Assembly: GCA_017386965.1 (NCBI GenBank)
Contig: JAFOGE010000095.1
Span: 1-6,643 of the forward strand
Source of the DNA: Clostridia bacterium
GTDB taxonomy: Bacteria > Bacillota > Clostridia > Oscillospirales > CAG-272
DNA length: 6,643 bases
Direction: 5' to 3'
Positions 6,114 through 6,643 of this stretch are shown piece after piece. The translations under genes and the position numbers were made by a program. The notes below the pieces were generated by a model, which saw only the letters and a list, made by a program, of their open reading frames with translations, was not told where the DNA came from and ran no database searches. The stretch's first letter is position 1, and each line of letters opens with the position of its first letter.

Positions 6114-6643
6114 GGAAGCTTGGAACATGGCGTAAGCTGCTTTGCTTACTCCTTCTTTCGCTTCTCCTTGGAGGTAGTGCATTCTTCCTTCACAAGGGGG
6201 AGTGGTGGTTCCCGATCCTCTATCGGTTGGAGCAGAGGGAGGAGCTTTCGCTCCATGCAGTATCCCCTGCGCCTTCGTGCTGCACGCTTTGGACGCAGGA
6301 GCAGCTTCTGGCAGAGAAGAATGTTCGTGCGACGCGAAACCTGATGCTGATCAACAGTGAGCATCCTCTCCCCGAGGGCTACGAGGCCGAGCTGGTGCTG
6401 TATCGCGGTGCGCTCATGCATCCTCTGATGCGGGACGATTATATCCGTCTGCGTGAGGAGATACAGAGAGAAACAGGTGTGCGCATGTACGTGGTTAGCG
6501 ACTACCGCACGTCGGAGGAGCAGCAGGAGATCCTGAACAGCAGTGAGGCAGGCATTGCGGCCAAGGTGGGCTGCAGTGAGCACGAGGCCGGCTTGGCGCT
6601 TGACGTCTATGCTCCACACTTTGATGGAATGGAATTGCTGGAC
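6110..6643 (+). CDS. Membrane-anchored VanY-type D-alanyl-D-alanine carboxypeptidase (peptidase M15B), 3'-truncated
   Basis: The frame runs open from ATG 6110 to the end of the window (178 residues). GGAGG lies 9 bases upstream, and the ATG overlaps the SDR stop (ATGA). A basic start (MRKLGTWRK) and a hydrophobic segment (about 10-27) with no clear cleavage site or lipobox suggest an N-terminal anchor with the rest outside the cell. The family signature follows: LMLINSEHPLP (78-88; VanY form L-x-N-x-x-H-x-L-P), SDYRTSEEQ (130-138) and CSEHEAGLALDV (155-166), where H158 and D165 are zinc ligands. The third zinc His and the catalytic Glu should lie past the window end. VanY enzymes trim the terminal D-Ala from peptidoglycan stem peptides. 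Nothing here suggests a vancomycin-resistance cluster, so ordinary wall maturation is more likely. Confidence 0.88.
   Translation, partial: MRKLGTWRKLLCLLLLSLLLGGSAFFLHKGEWWFPILYRLEQREELSLHAVSPAPSCCTLWTQEQLLAEKNVRATRNLMLINSEHPLPEGYEAELVLYRGALMHPLMRDDYIRLREEIQRETGVRMYVVSDYRTSEEQQEILNSSEAGIAAKVGCSEHEAGLALDVYAPHFDGMELLD

Noticed and set aside
5328..6182. A 284-codon - strand open frame opposite the SDR gene.
   Set aside because: The + strand frame carries complete SDR motifs. The antisense product has no motif and spans three gene boundaries.
6110..6643. A vancomycin-resistance (van) cluster suggested by the VanY-type protein.
   Set aside because: No VanA/B-type ligase, VanH, VanX or VanRS gene is present; VanY-type carboxypeptidases are common in Firmicutes without resistance.

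Overview
The window looks like a chromosomal stretch of a Gram-positive (monoderm) anaerobe, most likely a clostridial/Firmicutes gut-type bacterium. I infer this from strong AGGAGG-type ribosome sites, a lipoprotein with a typical lipobox, VanY-type wall chemistry, extended -10 promoters, and an oxygen-sensitive Fe-S flavoenzyme/aconitase-type pair. A genus cannot be named from the sequence alone. Coding density is high, the genes are ordinary in composition, and I see no insertion sequence, phage gene, CRISPR array, tRNA or rRNA.

Region 1 (1-2782, + strand) is the 3' part of an operon of three tightly spaced genes. They are the C-terminal half of an Old Yellow Enzyme-type FMN/4Fe-4S/FAD reductase (2-enoate or 2,4-dienoyl-CoA reductase family), then the large and small subunits of an aconitase X (AcnX; DUF521 + DUF126) dehydratase. 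AcnX enzymes remove water from a hydroxy acid to give an unsaturated product, and enoate-type reductases reduce such double bonds. The set is therefore plausibly a dehydrate-then-reduce module for an unidentified hydroxy acid. An 18-bp hairpin with T-runs on both strands (2799-2838) closes this operon and also the convergent gene that follows.

Region 2 (2848-4191, - strand) is a single gene for a polytopic membrane protein. Its C-terminal half resembles the YwaF/TMEM164 (TIGR02206) family, preceded by about 190 extra residues of membrane segments. It has its own Shine-Dalgarno and an extended -10 promoter.

Region 3 (4192-4527) is an AT-rich divergent intergenic region with one promoter facing each way. 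The rightward promoter overlaps a 14-bp palindrome, and its -10 box ends only six bases before the next start codon, so the transcript is probably leaderless.

Region 4 (4528-6643, + strand) is an operon of three translationally coupled genes, cut by the window end. They are a ComEC-like metallo-beta-lactamase-fold lipoprotein, a FabG-like short-chain dehydrogenase (16-base overlap), and a membrane-anchored VanY-type D,D-carboxypeptidase (ATGA overlap). Two of the products act outside the membrane and one in the cytosol; no single pathway is evident.
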